In this document: positions 36,070-45,509 of the stretch, in pieces
Layout of the letters: each line of letters begins with the position of its first letter
Position numbering within the stretch: the stretch's first letter is position 1
Assembly: GCF_000411975.1 (NCBI RefSeq)
Contig: NZ_ASXG01000073.1
Location: 1-64,000, forward strand
Source of the DNA: Amycolatopsis orientalis DSM 43388
GTDB taxonomy: Bacteria; Actinomycetota; Actinomycetes; Mycobacteriales; Pseudonocardiaceae
Length of the DNA: 64,000 nt
Direction of reading: 5' to 3'
The notes under the pieces: model-generated
Database searches by the model: none
Seen by the model: only the letters and a program-made list of their open reading frames with translations
What the model was told of the DNA's origin: nothing
Translations under genes and position numbers: made by a program

Positions 36070-37905
36070 GTGCGAAATAAGCACAGGCGGCACGCGCTGC
36101 GCCGCGTTTTCGGTGTCCTGACGGCAGGAACGCTGGCGATTCTGCCGTTGGCAGGCACCGGAGCGGCACAGGCGGCACAACCGCAGGGGCAGCCGAAGGT
36201 GCTGCGGGTGGCGCTGACCACTGGTATCGACCACTTGAACCCGTTCACCGCCGGGCTCGCCGCGTCGACCCAGGTCGGCCGGTTCATCTACGAGTTCCTG
36301 ACGATCCCGTCGCAGGACAAGGCCGAGGCCGCGCCCGCGCTCGCCGAATCGTGGTCGACGTCGCCGGACAAGCTGACCTGGACGTTCAAGATCCGCCAGG
36401 GCGCGAAGTGGTCCGACGGGCAGCCGGTCACCGCCAAGGACGCCGCGTTCACCTTCAACCGGATGCTCACCGACTCCACCGCGCGCACCGCGAACGGCAA
36501 CTACGTCGCGAGCTTCGAGTCGGTGAACGCGCCGGACGACCGCACGCTGGTGATCAAGACCAAGACCGTGCAGTCGTCGATGACCCTGCTCGACGTCCCG
36601 ATCGTGCCCGAGCACGTGTGGTCGCGGATCAAGGACCTCAACGACCCGAAGACCGACACGATCCCGGTCGTCGGCGTCGACGACGGGCCGTTCCAGATCA
36701 CCGAGTACAAGCAGAACGAGTACGTCAAATTCAAGGCCAACAAGAACTACTGGCGCGGCGCGCCCAAGGTCGACGAGCTGCAGCTGCTGGTGTTCAAGGA
36801 CGTCGAGGCCGCGGTGAACGCCCTCAAGCAGGGCGAGGTCGACGTGATCAACCGGCTCACCCCGACGCAGTTCGACGCGCTCAAGGGCCAGCCGAACATC
36901 GAGCTGAACAAGGCCCCCGGCCGCCGCTACAACGCGCTCAACCTCAACTTCGGCGTCGAGAACTCCGAGAACAAGCCGATCGGCAACGGCAACCCGGTGC
37001 TCAAGGACATCCGGGTGCGCCAGGCGATCGCGCAGTCGATCGACATCAAGACGATCGTGGACAAGGTCGCCGGCGGCTACGCCCAGCCCGGCGGCGGCGT
37101 CATCCCGCCGATCTACTCGGCCTACCACTGGGATCCGGCTCCGGGGGAGGCCCGCAAGTTCGACCTCGCCGCGGCCAACGCCGCGCTCGACGCGGCCGGC
37201 TATCCGAAGGGCCAGGACGGCATCCGCACCGCGCCCGGCGGCGCGCGCCTGGAACTGCGCCTCACCGGGCACGCGAACCGCGCGGGCGACCAGCGGCTCG
37301 CGCAATACCTCACCGGCTGGCTGCACGACATCGGCATCTCGGTGAAACAGGAACTCGTCTCCGACGACGAGCTGAACGACCGCACCAACGCGGGCAACTA
37401 CGACCTCGCGATCTCCGGCTACGCGAACAACCCGGACCCGGACTACTCGCTGGCCCTGCACACCTGCGCCGCGCGGCCGAACGCCGAGGGCAAGGGCGCC
37501 ACCACCGACACGTTCTTCTGCGACCCGCAGTACGACGCGCTCTACGCCAAGCAGCTCGCCGAAACCGACCCGGCCGTCCGCGCCGGCTACGTGAAGCAGG
37601 CCCAGGCGCGGCTGTACAGCCAGGCGGTGAACGTCGTCTACGACTACGACAACGCGCTCGAGGCCTACCGCTCGGACAAGTTCTCGTCGTTCGGCAAGCA
37701 GCCGCAGCCGGAGGGCTCGATCCTCGAGCAGACCGCCTACTGGGGCGTCTACGGCGCGGTCCCGGCCGACGCCTCGGCCGCCTCGTCGGACAGCGGCTCC
37801 AGCCCGGTCGTGTGGATCGTCGTCGGCGCGGTGGTGCTCGTCGTGCTCGTGGGCGGCGGCGTCGCGCTGTCCCGCCGCGGCAAGTCCGCCGACGACCGGG
37901 AGTAG
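36070..37905 (+). CDS. ABC transporter peptide-binding protein with C-terminal anchor
   Basis: The 611-residue family-5 solute-binding protein has GTG start 36070. An Arg-rich signal peptide ends near AQAAQP with no lipobox Cys. The body shows standard motifs (WTFKIRQGAKWSDGQPVTA, LNLNFGVEN). A hydrophobic helix at about 578-600 followed by SRRGKSADDRE replaces the usual lipid anchor, so the receptor is probably tethered at its C-terminus. It delivers di- or oligopeptides to the permeases that follow at 6 nt and beyond. Confidence 0.88.
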   Translation: MRNKHRRHALRRVFGVLTAGTLAILPLAGTGAAQAAQPQGQPKVLRVALTTGIDHLNPFTAGLAASTQVGRFIYEFLTIPSQDKAEAAPALAESWSTSPDKLTWTFKIRQGAKWSDGQPVTAKDAAFTFNRMLTDSTARTANGNYVASFESVNAPDDRTLVIKTKTVQSSMTLLDVPIVPEHVWSRIKDLNDPKTDTIPVVGVDDGPFQITEYKQNEYVKFKANKNYWRGAPKVDELQLLVFKDVEAAVNALKQGEVDVINRLTPTQFDALKGQPNIELNKAPGRRYNALNLNFGVENSENKPIGNGNPVLKDIRVRQAIAQSIDIKTIVDKVAGGYAQPGGGVIPPIYSAYHWDPAPGEARKFDLAAANAALDAAGYPKGQDGIRTAPGGARLELRLTGHANRAGDQRLAQYLTGWLHDIGISVKQELVSDDELNDRTNAGNYDLAISGYANNPDPDYSLALHTCAARPNAEGKGATTDTFFCDPQYDALYAKQLAETDPAVRAGYVKQAQARLYSQAVNVVYDYDNALEAYRSDKFSSFGKQPQPEGSILEQTAYWGVYGAVPADASAASSDSGSSPVVWIVVGAVVLVVLVGGGVALSRRGKSADDRE

Positions 37906-37911
37906 GAGAAC

Positions 37912-38940
37912 GTGAGCCAAGCCCTCGCGCCCGACCAGGCCTCGGTGCTCGCCGACCCCGACGAGCACCGAGGCGGCACCGGGACCCTCCGGTTCGTCCT
38001 GACCAAGATCGCCGAAGCCGCGGCCAGCGTGTTCCTCGTGATCGTCCTCGGGTTCTTCCTCTTCCGGCTGCTGCCCGGCGACCCGGTCGCGTTCATGGCC
38101 CGCGAACGCCCCACCGACCCCGGCCAGATCGCCGAACTGCGCGAACGGCTCGGCCTCGACAAGCCGATCCTGGCGCAGTTCGGCGACTACTTCGCCGGGC
38201 TCTTCCGCGGCGACTTCGGCGAGTCCTACATCGAGCGCCGCCCGGTGCTGGACATGATCGGCGAACGGCTGTGGCCGACCGTGCTGCTCGTCGGCAGCGC
38301 GACCGTCCTGGCCGTCGCGCTCGGGCTGTGGCTCGGCGTCCGCGCGGCGTGGAAGCGCGACAGCTTCTTCGACCGCGCGCAGACCGGCGTCGCGCTGACC
38401 TTCTGGTCGGTCCCGCAGTTCTGGCTCGGCCTGCTGCTGCTCGTCGCGACGAACGGGCTGTTCCCCAGCCGCGGCATGCACTCGCCCGACGCCGGGCCCG
38501 GGTTCTTCGCCCAGAGCCTCGACGTGCTGCACCACCTGTTCCTGCCGTGCCTGACGCTGCTCGCGGTGTTCTACGCGCAGTACATGCTGGTGATGCGCTC
38601 GTCGCTGCTGGGGGAGATGAACGCCGACTACCTCACCACCGCCCGCGCGAAAGGACTGCGCGACGACCTCGTCCGGCGCCGGCACGCGGTCCCGAACGCG
38701 CTGCTGCCGACGGTGACGCTGATCTTCATGCAGTTCGGCATGGTGGTCGCCGGCGCGGTCACCGTCGAAGCGGTGTTCAGCTGGCCCGGGCTCGGCCAGC
38801 TCACCTACGACGCGCTGCACGGCCCGGACCTGCCGGTGCTGCAAGGGGTTTTCATCGTCCTCGCCGGTGCCGTCGTCCTGATGAACCTGTTCGCGGAGCT
38901 GCTCTACCGCGTGCTCGACCCGAGGGTGCGTACCGCATGA
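37912..38940 (+). CDS. DppB-type ABC permease
   Basis: The 342-residue membrane protein has about six helices, with GFFLFRLLPGDPVAFMARE at the N-terminus and the ATPase-contact EAA loop in TTARAKGLRDDLVRRRHAVP near 240-259. It forms one half of the peptide channel. GTG start is 6 nt after the binding-protein stop. Its stop overlaps the next permease start by 4 nt. Confidence 0.9.
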   Translation: MSQALAPDQASVLADPDEHRGGTGTLRFVLTKIAEAAASVFLVIVLGFFLFRLLPGDPVAFMARERPTDPGQIAELRERLGLDKPILAQFGDYFAGLFRGDFGESYIERRPVLDMIGERLWPTVLLVGSATVLAVALGLWLGVRAAWKRDSFFDRAQTGVALTFWSVPQFWLGLLLLVATNGLFPSRGMHSPDAGPGFFAQSLDVLHHLFLPCLTLLAVFYAQYMLVMRSSLLGEMNADYLTTARAKGLRDDLVRRRHAVPNALLPTVTLIFMQFGMVVAGAVTVEAVFSWPGLGQLTYDALHGPDLPVLQGVFIVLAGAVVLMNLFAELLYRVLDPRVRTA

Positions 38941-39857
38941 CAACCCCCGCGGCCACCGCCGCCGAAAGCGCCCGCGCGATCGCGTGGCGCCGCCGCCGCG
39001 CCGGAATCGCCCGCACCTGGCACGAATTCGCGACGCAGAAAGCCGCGCTCGCCGGGCTCTTCCTGCTCGCGCTCACCGTGCTGCTCGCCGTGCTGCTGCC
39101 GGTGCTCAGCGACCCGAGCGGCCTCGACGTCACCCGCGTCACCGGCAAACCGCTCAGCCCGCCGGACGGCCAGTTCTGGCTCGGCACCGACATCGACGGC
39201 CGCTCAGTGCTGCTGATGACCTTGTGGGGCACCCGGATCTCGCTGCTCGTCGGGTTCTGCGCGACCGTGCTCAGCGTGTTCATCGGCACCCTGATCGGCA
39301 TCACCGCCGCGCACTTCGGCGGCTGGGTGTCGGCGATCCTGCTGCGGTTCACCGATTTCTTCCTGGTGCTGCCGTCGCTGGTGCTGGCGATCGCGCTGTC
39401 GGCCGTGCTGCCGCGCGGGATCTGGACCATCGTGCTCGCCATCGGCGTCACCGCCTGGCCCAGCACCGCCCGCCTGGTCCGCGCCCAGACGCTCACCATC
39501 GAGTCCCGCCCCTACATCGAACGCGCCCGCGCGCTCGGCGGCGGCCACCTGCACGTGATCGCCAAACACGTGCTGCCCGGCGTCGCCCCGCTCGTGCTCG
39601 CCAACACCACCCTCGTGGTCGGCAACGCGGTCATCGCCGACGCCACCCTGTCGTTCCTCGGCGTCGGCGACCCCACCGCGATCTCCTGGGGCGGGATGCT
39701 CGAAACCGCGCTCAACAACGGCGCGGTCACCCGCGGCGCCTGGTGGAACCTGCTCCCGCCGGGCATCGCGATCGTGGCCGTCGTCCTGATGTTCACCCTC
39801 GTCGGCCGCGGGCTGGAAACCGTGCTGAACCCGCGGCTCAAAGGACGGCACTCGTGA
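38937..39857 (+). CDS. DppC-type ABC permease
   Basis: The 306-residue partner permease has an N-terminal cytoplasmic segment and about six helices. FWLGTDIDGRSVLLMTLWGT and the EAA loop (ERARALGGGHLHVIAKHVLP) are characteristic of DppC/OppC. The ATG overlaps the DppB stop and its own stop overlaps the ATPase GTG, so the whole importer is translated as a coupled unit. Confidence 0.9.
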   Translation: MTTPAATAAESARAIAWRRRRAGIARTWHEFATQKAALAGLFLLALTVLLAVLLPVLSDPSGLDVTRVTGKPLSPPDGQFWLGTDIDGRSVLLMTLWGTRISLLVGFCATVLSVFIGTLIGITAAHFGGWVSAILLRFTDFFLVLPSLVLAIALSAVLPRGIWTIVLAIGVTAWPSTARLVRAQTLTIESRPYIERARALGGGHLHVIAKHVLPGVAPLVLANTTLVVGNAVIADATLSFLGVGDPTAISWGGMLETALNNGAVTRGAWWNLLPPGIAIVAVVLMFTLVGRGLETVLNPRLKGRHS

Positions 39858-41506
39858 CCGCGCTGCTCGAACTGAAAAACCTCGGCGTCACCTACCGCAC
39901 CGGCGGCGGCGACGTGCCCGCGGTCCGCGGCGTCGACCTGCGCCTCGACGCGGGCGGCACGCTCGGCGTCGCGGGGGAGTCCGGCTCCGGCAAGTCCACC
40001 GTCGCGATGAGCGTGCTCCGGCTCCTGCCGCGCAGCGCGAAAATCACCGGCGAGGTCCTGCTCGACGGCGAGAACGTCAACGACATGCGCTGGGGCCGGC
40101 TGCGCGCGGTCCGCTGGGCCGAAGCGTCCGTGGTGTTCCAGGGCGCGATGCACGCGCTCAACCCGGTCCGCCGCATCGGCGAGCAGATCGCCGAGCCGAT
40201 CCGGCTGCACGCGCCCGAAGGCAAGGCGCCGTCCGAAGCGCAGGTGCAGGCCCGCGTCACGGAACTGCTCGAACAGGTCGACCTGCCGCGCTCGCGGGCG
40301 AGCGCGTACCCGCACGAGCTGTCCGGCGGGCAGAAGCAGCGCGTGATGATCGCGATGGCGCTGGCCTGCGAGCCGCGCCTGGTCATCGCCGACGAACCGA
40401 CGACGGCGCTCGACGTCATCGTGCAGGCCCAGGTGCTGTCGGTGCTGTCGAAACTGGTCGCCGAACGCGGCATCGGGCTGATCATGATCAGCCACGACCT
40501 GTCCGTCCTCGCCGCCACCTGCGAACGCATCGCGGTGATGTACGACGGCGAACTCGTCGAAGAACGCCCCAGCGCCGAGCTGATGTCCTCGCCGCGGCAC
40601 GAACACAGCAAAGCGCTCGCCGCCGCGTTCCCGACCGTCGGCGACCCGGTCTCGCGCTACGCCCCGGCCACCGCCACGCCGCTGCCCCCGGAACCGGAGG
40701 AACGCGCCAGCTCCGACGCCGCGCCGCTGCTCGCCGCCGAGGACCTGCACGTCACGTTCCGTGACCGCAAGGGCAAGCGGATCCACGCCGTCAACGGAGT
40801 CGGCCTCCAGGTCCGCCGGGACGAGATCGTCGCGCTGGTCGGCCAGTCCGGCTCGGGCAAGACCACCCTCGCCCGCACCCTGCTCGGCCTGCAGAAACCC
40901 GACTCCGGCACGGTCCGCTACGCGGGCGAACCGGTGCCTTCGGCCGGGGCCGGGCTCCGCGCGTACCGGCGGGAAGTGCAGCTCGTGCTCCAGGACCCGA
41001 CGAGCGCGCTGAACCCGGCCCACACCGTGTACGAGGCGGTCGCCGAAGGCCCGCGGATCCACGGCCTGCGCGGCGAACGCGACATCGTGCTGCGCGCGCT
41101 CGAAGCCGCCGAACTGCGCCCGCCGGAGAAATACCTCGACCGGCTGCCGCACGAACTGTCCGGCGGCCAGCGCCAGCGCGTCGTCATCGCCGGAGCGCTG
41201 GCGCTCGAACCGTCGCTGCTGCTCGCCGACGAACCGGTGGCGTCGCTGGACGCCTCGGTGCGCGGCGAGATCCTCGCCCTGCTGCTCCGGCTGCGCCGCC
41301 AGCTCGGCCTCTCCGCGCTCGTCATCACCCACGACCTCGGACTGGCCTGGAACATCGCAGACCGGGTCGCGGTGATGTACCGCGGCGAACTCGTGGAAAC
41401 CGGTACCGTCGAACAAGTCCTGCTCGACCCGCGGCACGAGTACACGAAGTCGCTGCTCGCGGCGCTCCCCGGGGGCACCGCGCAGCGGGCTCCGGCCGAC
41501 CGCTGA
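39854..41506 (+). CDS. double ATP-binding subunit of peptide importer (DppD-DppF fusion)
   Basis: The 550-residue protein contains two complete nucleotide-binding domains. Domain 1 has Walker A GESGSGKST near 39, signature LSGGQKQR near 157 and Walker B LVIADEP. Domain 2 has GQSGSGKTT near 330, LSGGQRQR near 436 and LLLADEP. It powers dipeptide/oligopeptide uptake with the two permeases. The arrangement is common in actinobacteria. A strong hairpin follows the stop. Confidence 0.92.
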   Translation: MTALLELKNLGVTYRTGGGDVPAVRGVDLRLDAGGTLGVAGESGSGKSTVAMSVLRLLPRSAKITGEVLLDGENVNDMRWGRLRAVRWAEASVVFQGAMHALNPVRRIGEQIAEPIRLHAPEGKAPSEAQVQARVTELLEQVDLPRSRASAYPHELSGGQKQRVMIAMALACEPRLVIADEPTTALDVIVQAQVLSVLSKLVAERGIGLIMISHDLSVLAATCERIAVMYDGELVEERPSAELMSSPRHEHSKALAAAFPTVGDPVSRYAPATATPLPPEPEERASSDAAPLLAAEDLHVTFRDRKGKRIHAVNGVGLQVRRDEIVALVGQSGSGKTTLARTLLGLQKPDSGTVRYAGEPVPSAGAGLRAYRREVQLVLQDPTSALNPAHTVYEAVAEGPRIHGLRGERDIVLRALEAAELRPPEKYLDRLPHELSGGQRQRVVIAGALALEPSLLLADEPVASLDASVRGEILALLLRLRRQLGLSALVITHDLGLAWNIADRVAVMYRGELVETGTVEQVLLDPRHEYTKSLLAALPGGTAQRAPADR

Positions 41507-41517
41507 CGGCGGTCCCG

Positions 41518-41549
41518 TCCGGGCGCGCGCCGAACGGAGCGCGCCCGGA
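41518..41549 (+). terminator. terminator of peptide importer operon
   Basis: TCCGGGCGCGC pairs with GCGCGCCCGGA (11 bp, 10-nt loop) 12 nt after the ATPase stop. There is no U-tract. Confidence 0.6.
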
Positions 41550-41579
41550 GCCCGTGCGGGGCCAGCCGACTGCACCCGG

Positions 41580-41585
41580 TAATCT
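41580..41585 (+). promoter_or_regulatory. -10 element of mptB
   Basis: TAATCT (TANNNT type) ends 11 nt before the mptB ATG, and no Shine-Dalgarno is visible. A near-leaderless transcript is likely. Confidence 0.5.
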
Positions 41586-41596
41586 TCTGGATCGAA

Positions 41597-43159
41597 ATGG
41601 CCACTACAATCGACGACGCGCAGCCGAACGCCGGCAGTCTCGGCCGGCAGTTCCTGACGCCCGCGCGCTTCCCCTACCGCACCATCGCGATGGGCACGGT
41701 CGGAAGCGCCCTTCTCATGCTCGCCGCGCTCGGCGCCGGCGGCATCCTCATCCGCGACCCCGTCCTCGGCCACGGCCCGCTGTCCTGGATCCGCTACGGC
41801 CACGGCCGCGCGCTCGCCAACGCGCTGCTCTACACCGGCTTCGCGCTCGTCGTGTGGGCGTGGGTCCGGCTCGGCCGCTACGCGCTCGCCGGGCGCATCG
41901 GCAGCAAGCCGATCCTCATCGCCGCGCTGTGCTGGATGGCGCCGCTGCTCGTGTCGCCGCCGCTGTTCACCCGCGACGTCTTCTCCTACCTCGGCCAGGG
42001 CGCGCAGCTGCTCTACGGGCTCGACCCGTACGCCAACGGCCCCGCCGAGCTGGCCGTGCTGCCGAACGTCGTGCAGAACGTGCACCCGCTGTGGCAGACT
42101 ACGCCCGCCCCGTACGGTCCGCTGTTCCTGCTGATCTCCAAGGGCATCGTCGCGATCACCCAGGACCACATGATCGCCGGCGTCATCCTCACCCGGGTCG
42201 TGCTGCTCGTCGGGCTCGGCATGACGCTGTGGGCGCTGCCCCGGCTCGTCCAGCACCTCGGCGGGAAGCTCCCGGTCGCGCTGTGGGTCGCGGTCGCCAG
42301 CCCGATGATGGTCATCCACCTCTTCGGCGGCCCGCACAACGACCTGATGATGCTCGGCTTCCTCACCCTCGGGATGCTCGCCGCGCTCGAGCGCAAGCAC
42401 GTCGTCGCGGTCGTCCTCGTCACCATCGGCATGCTGATCAAGCCGACCGCCGCCGTCGCGCTCCCGTTCATGGTGTGGATGTGGGCGGCCGACCTGGCCG
42501 GGCCGTCGAAGACGAAGAACTTCTTCAAGGCCGGGGCCGCGTCGGTCGCGCTGTTCCTGCCGGTGTTCGTCGTCGGCACCTGGGTCTCGCTCGGCTCGCT
42601 CAACCTCGGCTGGTGGTCCGGCCTCAAGGCCCCGCAGCTCATCACCAACTGGCTGAACTTCCCCAGCGGCATCGGCGAGGCGGTCTACAACCTCGTCCAC
42701 CTCATCGCCAACGTCCAGCCCTCGCCGTTCGTCACCGTCGCCCGCGCCATCGCGATGGTCGGTCTCGTCGTGTTCGGCGTCCGCCAGTGGTGGCTCGCCC
42801 GCGGCGGCGGCAAGGAAGCCGTGTACCGCGCCGCGATCACGCTGCTGGCCGTCGCGATCCTCATGCCGCCGACCCTGCCGTGGTACCTCACCTGGGGCTT
42901 CGTGCTGATCTCCGCGTTCCCGTGGGAACGGCGCAACCTGTCGGCGATCGTGGCGATCTCGGTGTTCGTGACGCTCGTGTACTACCCGACCGGCGAGCAG
43001 GCGCTCTACGACTGGTGGTTCATCGCGATCGTCGTCGTGGTCAGCTTCTACGCCGCCGCGTCCCTGCTGCGCCCCGATCCGCTCGGCCTCGTCGCCGCGT
43101 GGCGGAAGACGCCGAAGGACGAGGAATTCCTCCCGGAAACCCCCGCCAAGTCCTCCTGA
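41597..43159 (+). CDS. mptB: polyprenol-phosphomannose-dependent alpha-1,6-mannosyltransferase
   Basis: The 520-residue multi-spanning GT-C glycosyltransferase has about 12-13 helices. PPLFTRDVFSYLGQGAQLL carries the acidic motif expected in the first outer loop, and the LDPYANGP and LFGGPHNDLMMLGF segments match the MptB family. In Corynebacterineae, MptB initiates alpha-1,6-mannan extension for lipoglycans using polyprenol-P-mannose. A comparable lipomannan role is inferred here. Confidence 0.85.
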   Translation: MATTIDDAQPNAGSLGRQFLTPARFPYRTIAMGTVGSALLMLAALGAGGILIRDPVLGHGPLSWIRYGHGRALANALLYTGFALVVWAWVRLGRYALAGRIGSKPILIAALCWMAPLLVSPPLFTRDVFSYLGQGAQLLYGLDPYANGPAELAVLPNVVQNVHPLWQTTPAPYGPLFLLISKGIVAITQDHMIAGVILTRVVLLVGLGMTLWALPRLVQHLGGKLPVALWVAVASPMMVIHLFGGPHNDLMMLGFLTLGMLAALERKHVVAVVLVTIGMLIKPTAAVALPFMVWMWAADLAGPSKTKNFFKAGAASVALFLPVFVVGTWVSLGSLNLGWWSGLKAPQLITNWLNFPSGIGEAVYNLVHLIANVQPSPFVTVARAIAMVGLVVFGVRQWWLARGGGKEAVYRAAITLLAVAILMPPTLPWYLTWGFVLISAFPWERRNLSAIVAISVFVTLVYYPTGEQALYDWWFIAIVVVVSFYAAASLLRPDPLGLVAAWRKTPKDEEFLPETPAKSS

Positions 43160-43160
43160 G

Positions 43161-43193
43161 GCGGTGGTCCCGGTTCCGCGCCGGGACCACCGC
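43161..43193 (+). terminator. hairpin between mptB and lyase gene
   Basis: GCGGTGGTCCCGG pairs with its complement over 13 bp around TTCCGCG. The converging genes can share it. Confidence 0.7.
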
Positions 43194-43202
43194 TCTCCGC
43201 GG

Positions 43203-44012
43203 CTACCCGCGGTCCGCGCGGTAATTCCGGAACAGCAGGTACGTGTCGAGAATGTCCGCCGGATCGCTCTCGACCGACCGGTAGATGCCCCACTTCGGCC
43301 GCACGTAGTCGCCCTGATCCGGCAGCTTCACCCCGGTCTCGCGCCCCTGCGCGGCGATCGGCGCGCCCGCCCCGGCGCCGCTGCGGAGCACGAACGCCGC
43401 CGCGCCCGCGTCACCCGGAGTGAGCGTCCACTCGGCCGTGATCCACTTCTCCCGCAACGGAGCCAGCTTCGCCGCCGCGATCGACGGCGAGCCCGGATTC
43501 GCGTACGCCCGCGCGGAAATCAGCTCGGTGCCGCCGTCGCGGACCAGATCGAGCGTCACCCACGGACCGGCGTTCGTCGCCGGGGTCTTCGTCTGGAAGA
43601 TGTGCGTGAACCGGTTCGTCCCGTGCAGGCTCGCCGGGATGAACATCTCGTAGGACAGCGTCCACGTCTCGCCGTCGCGCATCTTCAGCACGGAACCGTT
43701 CTGCACCATGCCCTTCGTCTCGGTCCGCTGCCGATCCCCGCCGCCGGTCGTGTCGCGGTCGTCGCGCCAGATGCTGAACCGGTAGTGATTCCCCTCCGGC
43801 ACCACGTACTTCCGGCCCGGGTGCAGACCGCCTCGATCGGCCTCGACGCCCTCGAACGCGTTCAGCCCGTCCTTCACCGGATCGGGATGCCACAACGGGC
43901 TCGCGGCCGTGGCGGATCGGGCCGGCGGACCGGTCAGGAACGGGACGGCGAGCGCCGACCCGGCGATCGTGCGCAGCGCCGTCCGGCGCGAAAAACCAGG
44001 GAATTCCGGCAT
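43203..44012 (-). CDS. Tat-exported polysaccharide lyase-like protein
   Basis: The 269-residue protein starts at ATG 44012 with a twin-arginine signal (SRRTALRTIAGSALAVPF). The mature part is a beta-rich sandwich with RTETKGMVQNGSV and WTLSYEMFIPASLHGTNR, consistent with the heparin-lyase-I-like polysaccharide-lyase fold. It probably binds or cleaves an extracellular polysaccharide. Exact family is uncertain; a non-catalytic lectin-like protein is possible. Confidence 0.65.
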   Translation of the reverse strand: MPEFPGFSRRTALRTIAGSALAVPFLTGPPARSATAASPLWHPDPVKDGLNAFEGVEADRGGLHPGRKYVVPEGNHYRFSIWRDDRDTTGGGDRQRTETKGMVQNGSVLKMRDGETWTLSYEMFIPASLHGTNRFTHIFQTKTPATNAGPWVTLDLVRDGGTELISARAYANPGSPSIAAAKLAPLREKWITAEWTLTPGDAGAAAFVLRSGAGAGAPIAAQGRETGVKLPDQGDYVRPKWGIYRSVESDPADILDTYLLFRNYRADRG

Positions 44013-44263
44013 CAGGGCGTGTCCTCTCCGAACAGGGAACGAAAGGGGCACATCGGCCGGCGGCGCAGTACATCCGATGTCTGGCAGGTCAAAGGTAAGA
44101 GTCTTGCCGAACCCGGTCAAGCGTCATCCGCAGGCTCGCGCCACGGCACCGGTGAGGTCGGAACCGGGCGCATGCCCGCGAAATGCGCGCCGAATTCCGC
44201 CACCGAATCGCCGATCAGCGCAGACCCGATGACTCAATGGGCCACAGCGCCGCTTCGCCGCCG

Positions 44264-44980
44264 TCAGCCCTGGTCGAACGCAGCGAGGAAGGTGGGAGCC
44301 AGCCGCGTCACCTCGGCTTGCTGTTTCGGCATGCTCATGTGGCTGTCGCTGGTGGTAACCGCGAGGACGCGGTCGCCGCGGGCGAGGACCAGGACGCAGC
44401 TGACCATGTGGGCCTCGGCGTACTGCCCGCAGAACCCGAGTTGCGGGTCGGCAGTGCCGGGAACCGAGAAGCGGGTCTTCACCGTGAGCTCGGAGCCCTC
44501 GGGCAGCCCCTTGCCGTGCGTGGAAAACCGGGTCACGATCGCCAGGTCGTGGTCCTCGGACACCGATTTTCCGCAGGCGAGCGCCTTGTCCAGGCCGGAG
44601 ACGACCTGCTCGCCGGTGTAGCCCTGGTACTCGGCGAGCCGTTGCCGGATCGACAGCGTGTCCTTGAGGGAGTACGCCTGTGCGCCGTTCCGCGCGGCGG
44701 GATCCCAAGGCTGGTCGGAGCCGCAAGCCCGCACGATGTGCAGCGGAGTGTTCGGGCCGACGACGTACGGCAGACGAGCCCGGCCCCCGCTGAGACCGGC
44801 CTTCGTCAACTCGTCTTCGCTCGGCAGATACTTCGTGAGGTCTTTCGCGACCAGCGGTGTCGCGGAGACAGCGGAACTCGACGGCGGACCGGAACTCGGT
44901 GCCGGAGCAGGCGCGGGAACCCCGGCCGCACAGCCCGCTGCCAGCAGGACAAGACCGGTCACCGCAAGCGAAATGCGCAT
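44264..44980 (-). CDS. actinobacterial lipoprotein, function unknown
   Basis: The 238-residue protein starts at ATG 44980, four codons after another ATG whose following bases (GGGGAGG) form the Shine-Dalgarno. The signal ends in lipobox LAAGC at about residue 17, then an Ala/Pro/Ser-rich linker. The domain (about 45-238) has Cys pairs and a strand-rich C-terminal half (VSCVLVLARGDRVLAVTTSD), reminiscent of PknH-sensor-like extracellular domains. No function is assigned. Confidence 0.75.
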   Translation of the reverse strand: MRISLAVTGLVLLAAGCAAGVPAPAPAPSSGPPSSSAVSATPLVAKDLTKYLPSEDELTKAGLSGGRARLPYVVGPNTPLHIVRACGSDQPWDPAARNGAQAYSLKDTLSIRQRLAEYQGYTGEQVVSGLDKALACGKSVSEDHDLAIVTRFSTHGKGLPEGSELTVKTRFSVPGTADPQLGFCGQYAEAHMVSCVLVLARGDRVLAVTTSDSHMSMPKQQAEVTRLAPTFLAAFDQG

Positions 44981-45089
44981 GATCCTCCCCATTTCGGGAG
45001 AAGATCGCCGGTACCGGGCCTCGCGTTACGACCCCGCCGATGTAGCGCCGTTTTCGCCACCGTCAGTGCTGGTCGAAAGCCGCGCGGCC

Positions 45090-45503
45090 CTACGAGCCCG
45101 CCCAGCCCCGCCACTTCCGCACCTCCGTCACGACCACCGCGTGCTCCGGCGGCCGCTTCGCGTACTGCGGGTACTTTTCCGCCAACCACCCGACATACGG
45201 CTCTCGCGCGGCATCCGCGGCCACCCGGGCCACTCCGTCCGCACGGGCCCACCACAATCGCGACCAGTCCTCGTCGTACTCGTCGACCAGGAACGACACC
45301 GCCGGGTTCTCCGCGATATTCGCCAGCCGCCGCAACGACGTCGTGGTTTTCGGTTTGTGGTCGACCGCGAAGACGACCGTGTCGTCGCGCACCGCGAACG
45401 TCACCGGCACCAGGTGCGGGGATCCGTGACTGTCCACTGTGGCGAGCCGGGCCACCCGCGCCGCGGCGAAGCGCGCCCGGGTTTCCACAGTGGACAGTCG
45501 CAT
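45090..45503 (-). CDS. PPOX-class F420-dependent oxidoreductase (TIGR03668-like)
   Basis: The 137-residue split-barrel flavin/F420-binding protein shows VARLATVDSHGSPHLVPVTFA and VFAVDHKPKTTTSLRRLANI, characteristic of the actinobacterial TIGR03668 family. It probably reduces an unknown substrate with F420H2. It lies 6 nt downstream of the preceding LD-carboxypeptidase gene, so it is the last gene of a minus-strand operon. Two TGTCCACTGTGG-type sequences occur in its first 75 nt. Confidence 0.85.
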   Translation of the reverse strand: MRLSTVETRARFAAARVARLATVDSHGSPHLVPVTFAVRDDTVVFAVDHKPKTTTSLRRLANIAENPAVSFLVDEYDEDWSRLWWARADGVARVAADAAREPYVGWLAEKYPQYAKRPPEHAVVVTEVRKWRGWAGS

Positions 45504-45509
45504 GCGGGC

